From Candidatus Thorarchaeota archaeon (lineage in GTDB: Archaea; Asgardarchaeota; Thorarchaeia; Thorarchaeales; Thorarchaeaceae): a stretch of 18,507 nucleotides of DNA. A model generated the notes under the pieces. It saw nothing but the letters and a program-made list of their open reading frames with translations. It did no database searches and had not been told where the DNA came from. Made by a program: the position numbers and the translations under genes. How positions within the stretch are numbered: position 1 is the stretch's first letter; every line of letters begins with the position of its first letter. Below are positions 7,232-13,813 of this stretch, piece by piece. The DNA is taken from the NCBI GenBank assembly GCA_016840825.1, contig JAEORN010000006.1:1-18507 (forward strand), written 5' to 3'.

Positions 7232-7459
7232 ATGAGTGAGATAAGGCGTTTCGTCATTTACTTCACCATCTTCTTCATAGGTATGATTGGTTTTGTATTG
7301 ATTTACTACAATATGTTCGGACAAAGTGAATTTGAGATTCTTACTCCTGTTGGTGTAGTTGTAGCATTGCTGCTTATACTGCTGTGTAATTTAATGCCGA
7401 GTAGACGAAAAGGAGAATTCGACCATGCTGATTTGCAGCAGATTACCAGTTCGCTCTGA
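7232..7459 (+). CDS. Small two-helix membrane protein
   Basis: A 75-aa ORF starting at ATG 7232. Two hydrophobic helices are visible (RFVIYFTIFFIGMIGFVLIY and LTPVGVVVALLLILLCNLMP) joined by a short polar loop, with a charged C-terminal tail (SRRKGEFDHADLQQ). No family was recognised. The ORF extends upstream to 7157, but a TATA-like GTTTATCT near 7198-7205 sits about 28 nt before ATG 7232, which fits a leaderless transcript with this start. An antisense ORF covers the same DNA but has no hydrophobic or domain signal, so it was left out. Confidence 0.6.
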   Translation: MSEIRRFVIYFTIFFIGMIGFVLIYYNMFGQSEFEILTPVGVVVALLLILLCNLMPSRRKGEFDHADLQQITSSL

Positions 7460-7491
7460 TGACATTTTCTTCTAAAATAGATGATGTCATC
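7458..7491 (+). terminator. Hairpin after the small membrane protein gene
   Basis: GATGACAT (7458-7465) pairs with ATGTCATC (7484-7491) around an 18-nt loop, overlapping the TGA stop of the plus-strand gene. An A-rich tract follows rather than a T-run on the plus strand, so as a terminator it is only positionally supported. Confidence 0.4.
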
Positions 7492-7503
7492 CAAAAATAA
7501 GAG

Positions 7504-7535
7504 TTGAAGCAGCACCTAATAGTGGACTGCTTCAA
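7504..7535 (-). terminator. Terminator of the seven-helix membrane protein gene
   Basis: TTGAAGCAG pairs with CTGCTTCAA (9 bp; 7504-7512 with 7527-7535), with an inner CAC/GTG extension. On the minus strand the stem is followed by CTCTTATTTTTGG, a T-rich tract. The hairpin includes the last codons and the stop of the 7516-8193 gene. Confidence 0.55.
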
Positions 7536-8193
7536 TTAGTTCTTCGTTTGGTTTTGCCTTCGGTTTGTACCATGGATTTACGAGGGCTATTGAGATGAAC
7601 GCTAACATCACGAGGTTCAACACATCGCCAACCATACTAAGACCTGCATTTAGTAATACTACCCTAAGGCCTTGTGAGAAGATTGCCATTGTCAATCCAA
7701 TTACCAAAAGATCACTGCGTACTTCCTCAAGTCTTCCTGTTTTCCAAGTGATAGCGAAGGTAACGATAAGACAAACTGTGAAGAAGAGCATCACAGGAAC
7801 AACGAGCGTCATCAAGACAGCTTCATCAGGTGCTAGTGCAACTACTGCCAACCAATATGCAACAATTGCTGCCATGATCCGATAGTGCCATTTCGCAAAG
7901 CGAGGTAGCCAGATATGCAACACCATACCTAACATAGGAATGACAGAGATGCATATGATTATTGCCCGAAGCTGAAACAAAGCAAATGTGTATTCTATAT
8001 TCAGTAATCCTGGAGCTGAGTTGACCAGCATATTACTTCCAGTGCCAAAGAAACTCAAACTGAACATGAAAGGTAAATCAGCGTACATACGAGAGGGTTG
8101 TCTATACCAAAGTTGGAATAAATATGCACTTACGAAATATGTGATTATTGCGGTAGTGAAACTTGATAGGGTCGTTATATCGATTGCTTGCAT
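7516..8193 (-). CDS. Seven-helix integral membrane protein, unknown function
   Basis: A 225-aa protein with seven predicted membrane helices at about residues 9-29, 40-58, 70-95, 104-121, 125-149, 161-182 and 188-206, and a charged cytosolic-type tail (KPKAKPNEELIEAV). The layout resembles sensor modules that often precede histidine kinases in archaea, but no kinase or output domain is attached and no rhodopsin-type lysine in helix seven is evident. The start is ATG 8193 with GAGGGA about 6 nt upstream. A TATA box (GTTTAAATCC, minus strand) at 8243-8252 sets a short leader. It is divergent from the CPBP protease gene, sharing a 150-bp control region. Confidence 0.7.
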   Translation of the reverse strand: MQAIDITTLSSFTTAIITYFVSAYLFQLWYRQPSRMYADLPFMFSLSFFGTGSNMLVNSAPGLLNIEYTFALFQLRAIIICISVIPMLGMVLHIWLPRFAKWHYRIMAAIVAYWLAVVALAPDEAVLMTLVVPVMLFFTVCLIVTFAITWKTGRLEEVRSDLLVIGLTMAIFSQGLRVVLLNAGLSMVGDVLNLVMLAFISIALVNPWYKPKAKPNEELIEAVHY

Positions 8194-8242
8194 TATAATC
8201 CCTCAATCGCCATTATTAGCTCCTTTGATTGTGTGTATTGAA

Positions 8243-8306
8243 GGATTTAAACAAGTAAAAAATCGAGACTTGAGCAAGTTTTCCTCGATTTGATGACCTT
8301 ATATTG
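8243..8306. promoter_or_regulatory. Divergent promoter with nested dyad
   Basis: A minus-strand TATA (GTTTAAATCC, 8243-8252) serves the seven-helix gene. A plus-strand TATA (CTTATATTG, 8298-8306) serves the protease gene. Between them AAATCGAG (8260-8267) is an inverted repeat of CTCGATTT (8284-8291), and inside it ACTT (8268-8271) pairs with AAGT (8276-8279). A dyad between two TATA boxes is a natural place for a shared regulator; that role is inferred. Confidence 0.5.
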
Positions 8307-8339
8307 CATTCAGATGACCATTTCTTAGAAATAGCTCAC

Positions 8340-9272
8340 ATGTTCTCGGAGGTATTAGAAATAACCGTACTAGAAACTATCACGCCTAAATCTGAAGCGA
8401 ATAATGAGAGGGCATCATTCTGGTCTAGAATTGGACTAGTTGCACTATCAGGAATTATGCTTCTTATTGGATCTGTGATGAGAATTATAGATATCTTTGT
8501 CCTTGGACTTGGTGATGATTGGATCAATATTCTTCCTAGCAAGCTAATACCCTTCCTTGTTCTAGTAGCAGTATTTTGGAAATATAGGACAGGAGAATTA
8601 GAGTCTGTGCTTGGACTGAGTAAGTATAACTTCAAATCATTCATCATATTTGGCATACTATTCGGTCTGGCTCTCTATCTAACAACAGACGTACTTTCAT
8701 ACATCGTGTATGCAGGAATAGATTCAACGGCATCATTGGAGTTCTCAGTCGTAGCAGGCCCTGCAATGCTTGTGTACACATTCTTCTTCTTCGCGATAAA
8801 TGCGTTCTATGAAGAGACTCTCTTCCGGGGTCTTGTTCAAAACGCATTTAGAACAAAATATGGATCATTGATTGGAATAGTCACATCAGCAATCATTTTT
8901 GGATTCTGGCACATCACATGGCCTTTCCAGAGAGCTATGGAAACAGGAATATTCCCTCTTAGTGAAGCAATTGTAATGGTAGTTTTCTCGGGGATATTGG
9001 GAGCAGTCTTTGGTATTTGTTATGAGAAGTATTCTGCAAGAAAAACACTGGTCGGAACAATTACTGCTCACACCCTCCTGAATTATTTCAATGAGAATCT
9101 CAAATTCGCACTTGACACGGGAATGCAAGGTCCAGACCTTTCATTCGTGAATTCAACTCATATGGCAATAGGACTAATATTCGCCCTTGGATTCTTCATA
9201 TTCTGTTTCATCTACTTCTGGAGATATCGTTTAGATGGAATATTGAATCGTCTTAGAATGATTAGAACATAA
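8340..9272 (+). CDS. CPBP family intramembrane metalloprotease
   Basis: A 310-aa multi-helix membrane protein of the CPBP/CAAX-protease (Rce1-like, Abi) family, which cleaves substrates within the membrane using glutamate and histidine residues. Visible, numbered from ATG 8340: EETLFRG with the paired glutamates at 158-159 and Arg163, FGFWHITW with His191, and HTLLNYF with His244 and Asn248. These are the three family signatures. About eight hydrophobic helices surround them. The ORF is open from a TTG at 8304, but the TATA box at 8298-8306 overlaps that start, so ATG 8340 is chosen. In archaea such proteins may process prenylated or peptide substrates; no substrate gene is obvious nearby. 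Confidence 0.85.
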   Translation: MFSEVLEITVLETITPKSEANNERASFWSRIGLVALSGIMLLIGSVMRIIDIFVLGLGDDWINILPSKLIPFLVLVAVFWKYRTGELESVLGLSKYNFKSFIIFGILFGLALYLTTDVLSYIVYAGIDSTASLEFSVVAGPAMLVYTFFFFAINAFYEETLFRGLVQNAFRTKYGSLIGIVTSAIIFGFWHITWPFQRAMETGIFPLSEAIVMVVFSGILGAVFGICYEKYSARKTLVGTITAHTLLNYFNENLKFALDTGMQGPDLSFVNSTHMAIGLIFALGFFIFCFIYFWRYRLDGILNRLRMIRT

Positions 9273-9283
9273 GTAAAAATAGC

Positions 9284-9315
9284 AAGTACTCACGTTGCTT
9301 CTAACGCGAGTACTT
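9284..9315 (-). terminator. Hairpin between protease gene and micro-operon
   Basis: AAGTACTC (9284-9291) pairs with GAGTACTT (9308-9315), with two further inner pairs. It overlaps the end of the third micro-ORF. Minus-strand sequence beyond it reads GCTATTTTTAC, a T-run suited to archaeal termination. Confidence 0.5.
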
Positions 9316-9397
9316 CTTCCTTTGTAAGTGCACGCTCTTTGCCAGAGTCTTGTGCATTGAACTTCAAATCAGCGCGTTCATTCAGGTTTGAAGTCAA
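9290..9397 (-). CDS. Micro-ORF C, 35-aa peptide
   Basis: TTG start at 9397 with a perfect AGGAGG 8 nt upstream; those six bases are also the last two Arg codons of micro-ORF B. The peptide begins TSNLNERADLKF after the initiator and ends with LTKEEVLALEAT. It is mildly acidic and likely to form a helix at its C-terminus. No family was recognised and there is no membrane segment or signal. It is the last of three chained micro-ORFs and ends inside the hairpin that separates this transcript from the convergent protease gene. The non-ATG start lowers confidence slightly, but the ribosome-binding site is the best in the window. Confidence 0.55.
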   Translation of the reverse strand: MTSNLNERADLKFNAQDSGKERALTKEEVLALEAT

Positions 9398-9402
9398 GAG
9401 AT

Positions 9403-9483
9403 TTACCTCCTGAAGTAAGCCTGAGTGATGGCTTGAGTGGAGAGCTTGGACTTGGGAGCCTTGGATACTTTCGCGAGCGCCAT
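9403..9483 (-). CDS. Micro-ORF B, 26-aa basic peptide
   Basis: ATG start at 9483, 5 nt after the stop of micro-ORF A. The end of A supplies the ribosome-binding site (GTGAGG, 8 nt from the ATG). The peptide starts MALAKVSKAPKSK and ends STQAITQAYFRR. It has six Lys/Arg and no acidic residue, so it is strongly cationic. It shares the MALA start and an S-T-x-A-[IV]-x-x-A-Y block ending in Arg with micro-ORF A, suggesting a tandem duplication. It has no signal peptide, cysteine or recognisable domain. Possible roles are RNA binding, a ribosome- or membrane-associated peptide, or a secreted effector; none is shown by the sequence. Confidence 0.6.
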   Translation of the reverse strand: MALAKVSKAPKSKLSTQAITQAYFRR

Positions 9484-9488
9484 GGTGA

Positions 9489-9590
9489 TTACCTCACAAC
9501 GGTTGCGTAAGCGTAGCCTACAGCCTTGGTCGATTGGACCTGTCTGTTCTTCTTCACGAGTTCGGTTCGGGTATTAGTTGCTAGAGCCAT
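9489..9590 (-). CDS. Micro-ORF A, 33-aa basic peptide
   Basis: ATG start at 9590, about 10 nt after the expected transcription start set by a TATATATA box. A weak GTGA lies upstream. The peptide starts MALATNTRTELVKKNRQ and ends STKAVGYAYATVVR. It has six Lys/Arg and one Glu, so it is basic. Its C-terminal block matches micro-ORF B (S-T-x-A-[IV]-x-x-A-Y). No family was recognised. It is the first cistron of a micro-operon in which each cistron's end carries the ribosome-binding site for the next. An alternative reading is decay of one longer gene, but the three starts and ribosome-binding sites argue against that. Confidence 0.6.
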   Translation of the reverse strand: MALATNTRTELVKKNRQVQSTKAVGYAYATVVR

Positions 9591-9597
9591 GATATTT

Positions 9598-9673
9598 CAC
9601 AAGATATACCACTCAGATTTAGTATATATACCGAAGCCACAAGATAGGGTCACAGAATAAGGTCACATCTTGT
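9598..9673. repeat. Direct and inverted repeats around the micro-operon promoter
   Basis: CACAAGATA occurs at 9598-9606 and again at 9638-9646, flanking the TATA box on both sides. Its inverse ATCTTGT is at 9667-9673. Between the last two copies are tandem units ATAGGGTCACA (9644-9654) and ATAAGGTCACA (9657-9667), identical at 10 of 11 bases with a 13-bp period. The arrangement looks like binding sites for one or two regulators. Confidence 0.6.
9621..9630 (-). promoter_or_regulatory. Strong TATA box of the micro-operon
   Basis: An alternating TATATATACT stretch (minus strand) sits about 35 nt before ATG 9590, so transcription would begin near 9600. It is one of the best TATA boxes in the window and supports the micro-ORFs being expressed. 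Confidence 0.65.
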
Positions 9674-9703
9674 TACTATGAAACCAGCAAAAAAGACCCA
9701 TTT

Positions 9704-11419
9704 TTACTTCTTAATCGCTTTCAGAAGGGCTTTCAAAGAATAGGTATTCAAAACATCTTCCTTTGTGACCCAACCTCTTCTAGCTTGATAGATGCCAAAA
9801 ATCATGTTATCTAGCTCATCGATTCGATGTGCATCAGTATTGATTGCAATCTTCAATCCAAGTCCAGTCGCTACCCTAAGATTAGGTGCATTCAAATCAA
9901 GACGACTAGGATGTGCGTTCAATTCCATAGTAATGTTGTTGGCCCTAGCAATGTCAAAGACTGCTGCTAAATCGATTTCAAATTCCGCTCTTTTGTTGAT
10001 TAGCCTACCAGTAGGATGTCCCAAGATGTGAACATATCTATTTTCCAATGCTTGACACACACGTTCAGTCATTTTTTCTTTGGTATCCTTCATCCTACTG
10101 TGAATAGAAACTGTAACGAGATCAAGTTGACTTAGTACATCATCTCTGATGTCAAGCTCACCGTTCGCAAGAATATCCACCTCTGCGCCTTTGAGAATTT
10201 TCATCTTCCATCTACCTGATGAGTTCAAGTCATCAATCTCATCTATCCGTGCTAGTAATCGCTTCTCGTCCAGTCCATTTGCTATTGTTAGACTCTGCGT
10301 GTGATCTGAGACACAGTAGTAATCATATCCCTTTGCTTGGGCAGCATCTAACATCTGCTCAATTGTATGAACTCCATCGGATTGATCTGTGTGGCTATGC
10401 AGGTCCCCCTTTATGTCTTCAAGGATAATCAATTTAGGTAGCCTTCCCTCGAGTGCAGCTTCGATCTCTCCCCTTCCCTCTCTCAATTCTGGAGGGATCA
10501 GCGGTAAGCCCAACGCCTGATAGATTCCCTCTTCATCACTGCCAGCTACTGCTTTCTCATCTTTGAATAGTCCGTATTCATTCAAGCGTAGTTTCTTCTT
10601 TATCGCAATTGACCGCAGACTTACATTGTGATCTACACTACCTGTAAAATACTGCATTCCTGCTCCAAAACTCTCTGCTGGTACCACTCTTAGGTCAATC
10701 TGAAGATTTGATTTCAATCGAATCGAAGATTTAGTCGCTCCTTGAGCCAAGATATCTGCGACGTCCTCCATTTTTACAAAGGCATTCATAACGGGTTCTG
10801 ATTCGTCAGCATCTACAAGAATATCTAGGTCTCCAACAGTTTCCCTTCTTCGTCTGAAGGATCCTGCGACTTCTGCACGACGCACTCCTAGTACTCCACG
10901 TACGATTGTCAGAACGCTTTCTACAAATGGTACAGCTTCAGCAAATCTGGTTCGTTTCATTCCCTCACGGACAAGCCGAATCCCTTCAATGATCTGGTCC
11001 TGAGTTCGTTTTCCCATTCCCTTCAATGCTGCTAACTTGTCATCTTTGATTGCTTTTTCAAGGGAATCGATATCAGTTATCCCCAATTCATCGTAGAAGA
11101 GCTTGATCTTCTTTGGTCCCACAGTAGGAATGGAACTCAATTCGTTTACTTTTACTGGTATTCTCGTCCTGAGATCGTCGAGCAGCTTAGTTGAACCCGT
11201 TTCAAGATAATCGTTTATGACTTCTGCAATTCCCTTGCCCACACCCGGAATATTTGTTAGCTGGTCCCGCTTTGCTAATGATTCGACATCTTCCCCATGG
11301 GCTGCGACACTTCTTACGGCTCTGTAGTATGCTCTAGGCTTGAACTTGTCCTTTCCTTCAATCTCCAATAGAATGGCAATCTCGTTTAGGATGGCAGAAA
11401 CCTCTTTGTTTCTTGTCAA
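9704..11419 (-). CDS. polX: DNA polymerase X with PHP domain
   Basis: A 571-aa bacterial/archaeal-type family X DNA polymerase, likely filling short gaps in base-excision repair, fused to a PHP metal-dependent nuclease or phosphatase domain. Visible: an N-terminal 8-kDa-like domain, helix-hairpin-helix motifs at about 56-68 (NIPGVGKGIAEVI) and 96-110, the nucleotidyltransferase motif GSFRRRRETVGDLDILVD with catalytic Asp197 and Asp199, and a third Asp near 242 (QIDLRV). In the PHP domain, HSHTDQSDG (341-349), His373, Glu413, His440, His468 and the NTDAH motif near 527-531 are all present, so both activities look intact. The start is TTG 11419, supported by GGTGA 6 nt upstream. The gene follows the URO-D family gene by 10 nt, and a T6 tract follows its stop. 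Confidence 0.93.
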   Translation of the reverse strand: MTRNKEVSAILNEIAILLEIEGKDKFKPRAYYRAVRSVAAHGEDVESLAKRDQLTNIPGVGKGIAEVINDYLETGSTKLLDDLRTRIPVKVNELSSIPTVGPKKIKLFYDELGITDIDSLEKAIKDDKLAALKGMGKRTQDQIIEGIRLVREGMKRTRFAEAVPFVESVLTIVRGVLGVRRAEVAGSFRRRRETVGDLDILVDADESEPVMNAFVKMEDVADILAQGATKSSIRLKSNLQIDLRVVPAESFGAGMQYFTGSVDHNVSLRSIAIKKKLRLNEYGLFKDEKAVAGSDEEGIYQALGLPLIPPELREGRGEIEAALEGRLPKLIILEDIKGDLHSHTDQSDGVHTIEQMLDAAQAKGYDYYCVSDHTQSLTIANGLDEKRLLARIDEIDDLNSSGRWKMKILKGAEVDILANGELDIRDDVLSQLDLVTVSIHSRMKDTKEKMTERVCQALENRYVHILGHPTGRLINKRAEFEIDLAAVFDIARANNITMELNAHPSRLDLNAPNLRVATGLGLKIAINTDAHRIDELDNMIFGIYQARRGWVTKEDVLNTYSLKALLKAIKK

Positions 11420-11429
11420 GTGAATTCAC

Positions 11430-12443
11430 CTATTTCCCGTCATAAGGTACAATTGATCGAACTGCATCTTTCACAGCTTGAATGTTATCTTCGGAGGTGT
11501 CTACTGTTATAACACACCCAGGTGCGACAAAGAGATGTTCGAAGCCTGCTTTATCAATTGCTTCAAGCACCTGTGTCTGTGCCTCTTCAGGAGTTCCGGT
11601 TCTAAAAATACCGTTATGGTCGATGCCCCCAAAAACAGTCTTCTTTGAGATTCTTTTCCCCTCTCTCAGGCTTAATGAGGAGGTTTGGTCTTCCCAATTG
11701 ATGGCATCTAATCCCTTGGTCTTTGAAATCGCATCAAAGCGAATTTCCTCATTTGGCTCTCTTGCGTGAAGATGCATTACGATGAATTTTGCTTTACCTC
11801 TTAGTTTCGAGATTAATTTGAGGTCTTGGGGGAGTATGAATTCTTTATAATGAGCGTCGGAAATGGACGCTTTTGTGGAGTGTTGGGATGCTATGAACAG
11901 TCCGTCCGCGCCCGTTTCTAGTGTTGCTCTAGCAAAATCTATCATTACATCAGTTATCATATCGAGGGCAGAAGTGATGATTTCTGGAGTTTCTTCCAAG
12001 TACTTTGCAAGCTCTTTGTCGCATATCTTATCAGCAACCATTGGCCCATCGAATATCGTTGCCATCGTCGGAACCTTGTCTTGGGTGTAATCGTGTATTA
12101 GCTCAACAGCTCGCACTTGACTCCCGAACTCGCCCTCCATTACATCTGGCTTGTCAAGGACCTCCCAATCGCTAGCTTGACTTATTGCGGCTTTTGTAAG
12201 AGTGGTAGAGCCAGATGTTGCACCGTCGTACTCCGCTTCACACCCAAAGTCTATACAAGGATAATGTCCGAAGAATGAGATCTTCATAACATCAGAATCA
12301 AATTTCCTATGGAAAGCAATCTCTTCTCTTGCTAGTCCTTCAGGGGATCGGTCGACGTCTGGATGATGTTTCCATAATGCTAGAGGGATTTGCTCATCCA
12401 CGTTTCCTAGAAAGGTTTCCTTCAATAGATCAAACTTCGACAT
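11430..12443 (-). CDS. Uroporphyrinogen decarboxylase (URO-D) family protein, methyltransferase-like
   Basis: A 337-aa TIM-barrel protein of the URO-D superfamily, which includes HemE and the cobamide-dependent methyltransferases such as MtaA and MtbA. The N-terminus (SKFDLLKETFLGNVDEQIPL) and the C-terminal APGCVITVDTS are family-typical. MtaA-like enzymes bind zinc by H-x-C plus a distant Cys. Here the first element reads MHLHARE (His224, His226) and the distant Cys310 is kept. HemE arginines are not evident, so haem synthesis is unlikely. The ORF is open to 12512, but ATG 12443 gives the usual 12 residues before the conserved Gly, and a TATTATG element near 12466-12473 sits about 27 nt upstream. 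It forms an operon with polX. Confidence 0.78.
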   Translation of the reverse strand: MSKFDLLKETFLGNVDEQIPLALWKHHPDVDRSPEGLAREEIAFHRKFDSDVMKISFFGHYPCIDFGCEAEYDGATSGSTTLTKAAISQASDWEVLDKPDVMEGEFGSQVRAVELIHDYTQDKVPTMATIFDGPMVADKICDKELAKYLEETPEIITSALDMITDVMIDFARATLETGADGLFIASQHSTKASISDAHYKEFILPQDLKLISKLRGKAKFIVMHLHAREPNEEIRFDAISKTKGLDAINWEDQTSSLSLREGKRISKKTVFGGIDHNGIFRTGTPEEAQTQVLEAIDKAGFEHLFVAPGCVITVDTSEDNIQAVKDAVRSIVPYDGK

Positions 12444-12618
12444 GGCATGTTGATATCTATGGTTCATAATAATGAGGCTTTCGAAGTAGCAGCATAAGTG
12501 TGGATATTGCATCTACGACCTTACTTATCATAGAAATACAATTATCACCCAAACAGTCATCAATGTATGCAAGATTTCGTGACTACGAGCATATCACGAT
12601 TAGTTTGGAGGATGTTGA

Positions 12619-13806
12619 TTGCCAGAGAGAACCGTTCTATACAATCCGAAAGAGTTTCTACTCTTGGACGGTATAGACGAACTCGAACGATCGACGCCAA
12701 CACCAAATCCATTCTGGAACAGACGCCGTTTTGAGGTGACATGGAATCTTCCAGTCATGTCAGGTATGACAGAGAATAAGAGCATCAGGCTAGAAGCCAT
12801 GCGGATGGCGGATCGAGACGAATTAGCAATCTACCATGAGAGGTCCTACATTGAAACTGTGGAATTGTTTGGAAATACGGGTGTAGCATTCTCATCCCGT
12901 TTCGGTTTAGACACCGAAGAATGTCCTGTATTTCAAGATATGCACAAATATGCAGCATATCCGGTAGGTACCTCTATCGATGCAGTGCTTGATGTAGCCG
13001 AGGAAGAGTTCACAAGTGCAATTTCGTTCTTCGGTGGGTTACATCATGCCATGGAAACAAAAGCTGCTGGCTTCTGCTACTACAACGATTGTGCTGTTGC
13101 TATCAAGATGTATCGGCAAATGTATCCGAAGAAGAGATGCCTTTACCTAGATACTGATGTGCACCATGGAGATGGCACTCAAAATGCGTTCTATCTCGAT
13201 CCAAATGTCATGACGATTTCGTTGCATGAATATAGTATGGGATTCTTTCCACAAACAGGAAGAGCAGAGGAAATCGGGGCGGGTCCTGGAAAAGGCTATA
13301 CTGTTAATGTTCCCCTACCACCACTTACTGATGATTTCGAGTACTGGAGAGTTTTTGAGGACATTGTTGTTCCCCTATGGAAAGCTTACAAGCCCGACTT
13401 AGTATTTTGGGATGTCGGTGCTGATGCGCATATCGGTGACCCTCTGGCTGATTTGATGTTGACATATGATACATACCACCGACTAGCAAAGACTGTGAAT
13501 CAATTGGTGCACCAAGGTAACAAACAGCTGGTTGTCGTTGGAGGTGGAGGATACAATCCAATATCTGCAGCTAAAGTATGGACAATTATTTTGAGTGAGA
13601 TTGCAGGAGTGCCCCTTCCACCAACTCTACCAGACAAGTGGGTCGAGTTATGTAAATCCTATAATCTGACGATAGAACGGGATGGTTGGACAGATAGACC
13701 TACGCGATCAGATGATGAACATCAACCAAAGATACGTCGTGCGATTGATGATGCCATAGAAATCATCAGAACTAGGGTTTTCCCGATTCATGGTCTTGAG
13801 AAGTAG
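12619..13806 (+). CDS. Histone deacetylase family (AcuC/HDAC-like) zinc amidohydrolase
   Basis: A 395-aa arginase/deacetylase-fold enzyme that removes acetyl groups from lysine or polyamines. All expected residues are present: the charge-relay His pair in GGLHHA (142-143), zinc ligands Asp180 and His182 in DTDVHHGDGTQ, the third ligand Asp269 in GADAHIGDP, and the catalytic Tyr312 in GGGGYNP. GFCYYND and SLHEYSMGFFPQTG also match class I/AcuC members. The C-terminal 60 residues are an extra helical tail. The start is TTG 12619, chosen because GGAGG lies 7 nt upstream. It converges with the methyltransferase gene 7 nt downstream. Whether the substrate is chromatin-like (Alba, histone) protein, acetyl-CoA synthetase or a polyamine cannot be told. 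Confidence 0.92.
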   Translation: MPERTVLYNPKEFLLLDGIDELERSTPTPNPFWNRRRFEVTWNLPVMSGMTENKSIRLEAMRMADRDELAIYHERSYIETVELFGNTGVAFSSRFGLDTEECPVFQDMHKYAAYPVGTSIDAVLDVAEEEFTSAISFFGGLHHAMETKAAGFCYYNDCAVAIKMYRQMYPKKRCLYLDTDVHHGDGTQNAFYLDPNVMTISLHEYSMGFFPQTGRAEEIGAGPGKGYTVNVPLPPLTDDFEYWRVFEDIVVPLWKAYKPDLVFWDVGADAHIGDPLADLMLTYDTYHRLAKTVNQLVHQGNKQLVVVGGGGYNPISAAKVWTIILSEIAGVPLPPTLPDKWVELCKSYNLTIERDGWTDRPTRSDDEHQPKIRRAIDDAIEIIRTRVFPIHGLEK

Positions 13807-13813
13807 GTTGTAG

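Noticed and set aside
7082..7324. An 80-codon minus-strand ORF just upstream of the Imm-5-like gene
   Set aside because: It overlaps antisense the two-helix membrane protein, which has a clearer hydrophobic pattern and a promoter at leaderless distance; the minus-strand product shows no domain.
9290..9590. Reading the micro-ORFs as one frameshifted pseudogene
   Set aside because: Each ORF has its own start and well-spaced ribosome-binding site, the first two share an internal pattern, and a strong TATA box precedes them; decay would not be expected to preserve these.
12560..12800. Minus-strand ORFs over the start of the deacetylase gene
   Set aside because: They are antisense to a well-supported gene, with no ribosome-binding site and no recognisable protein features.
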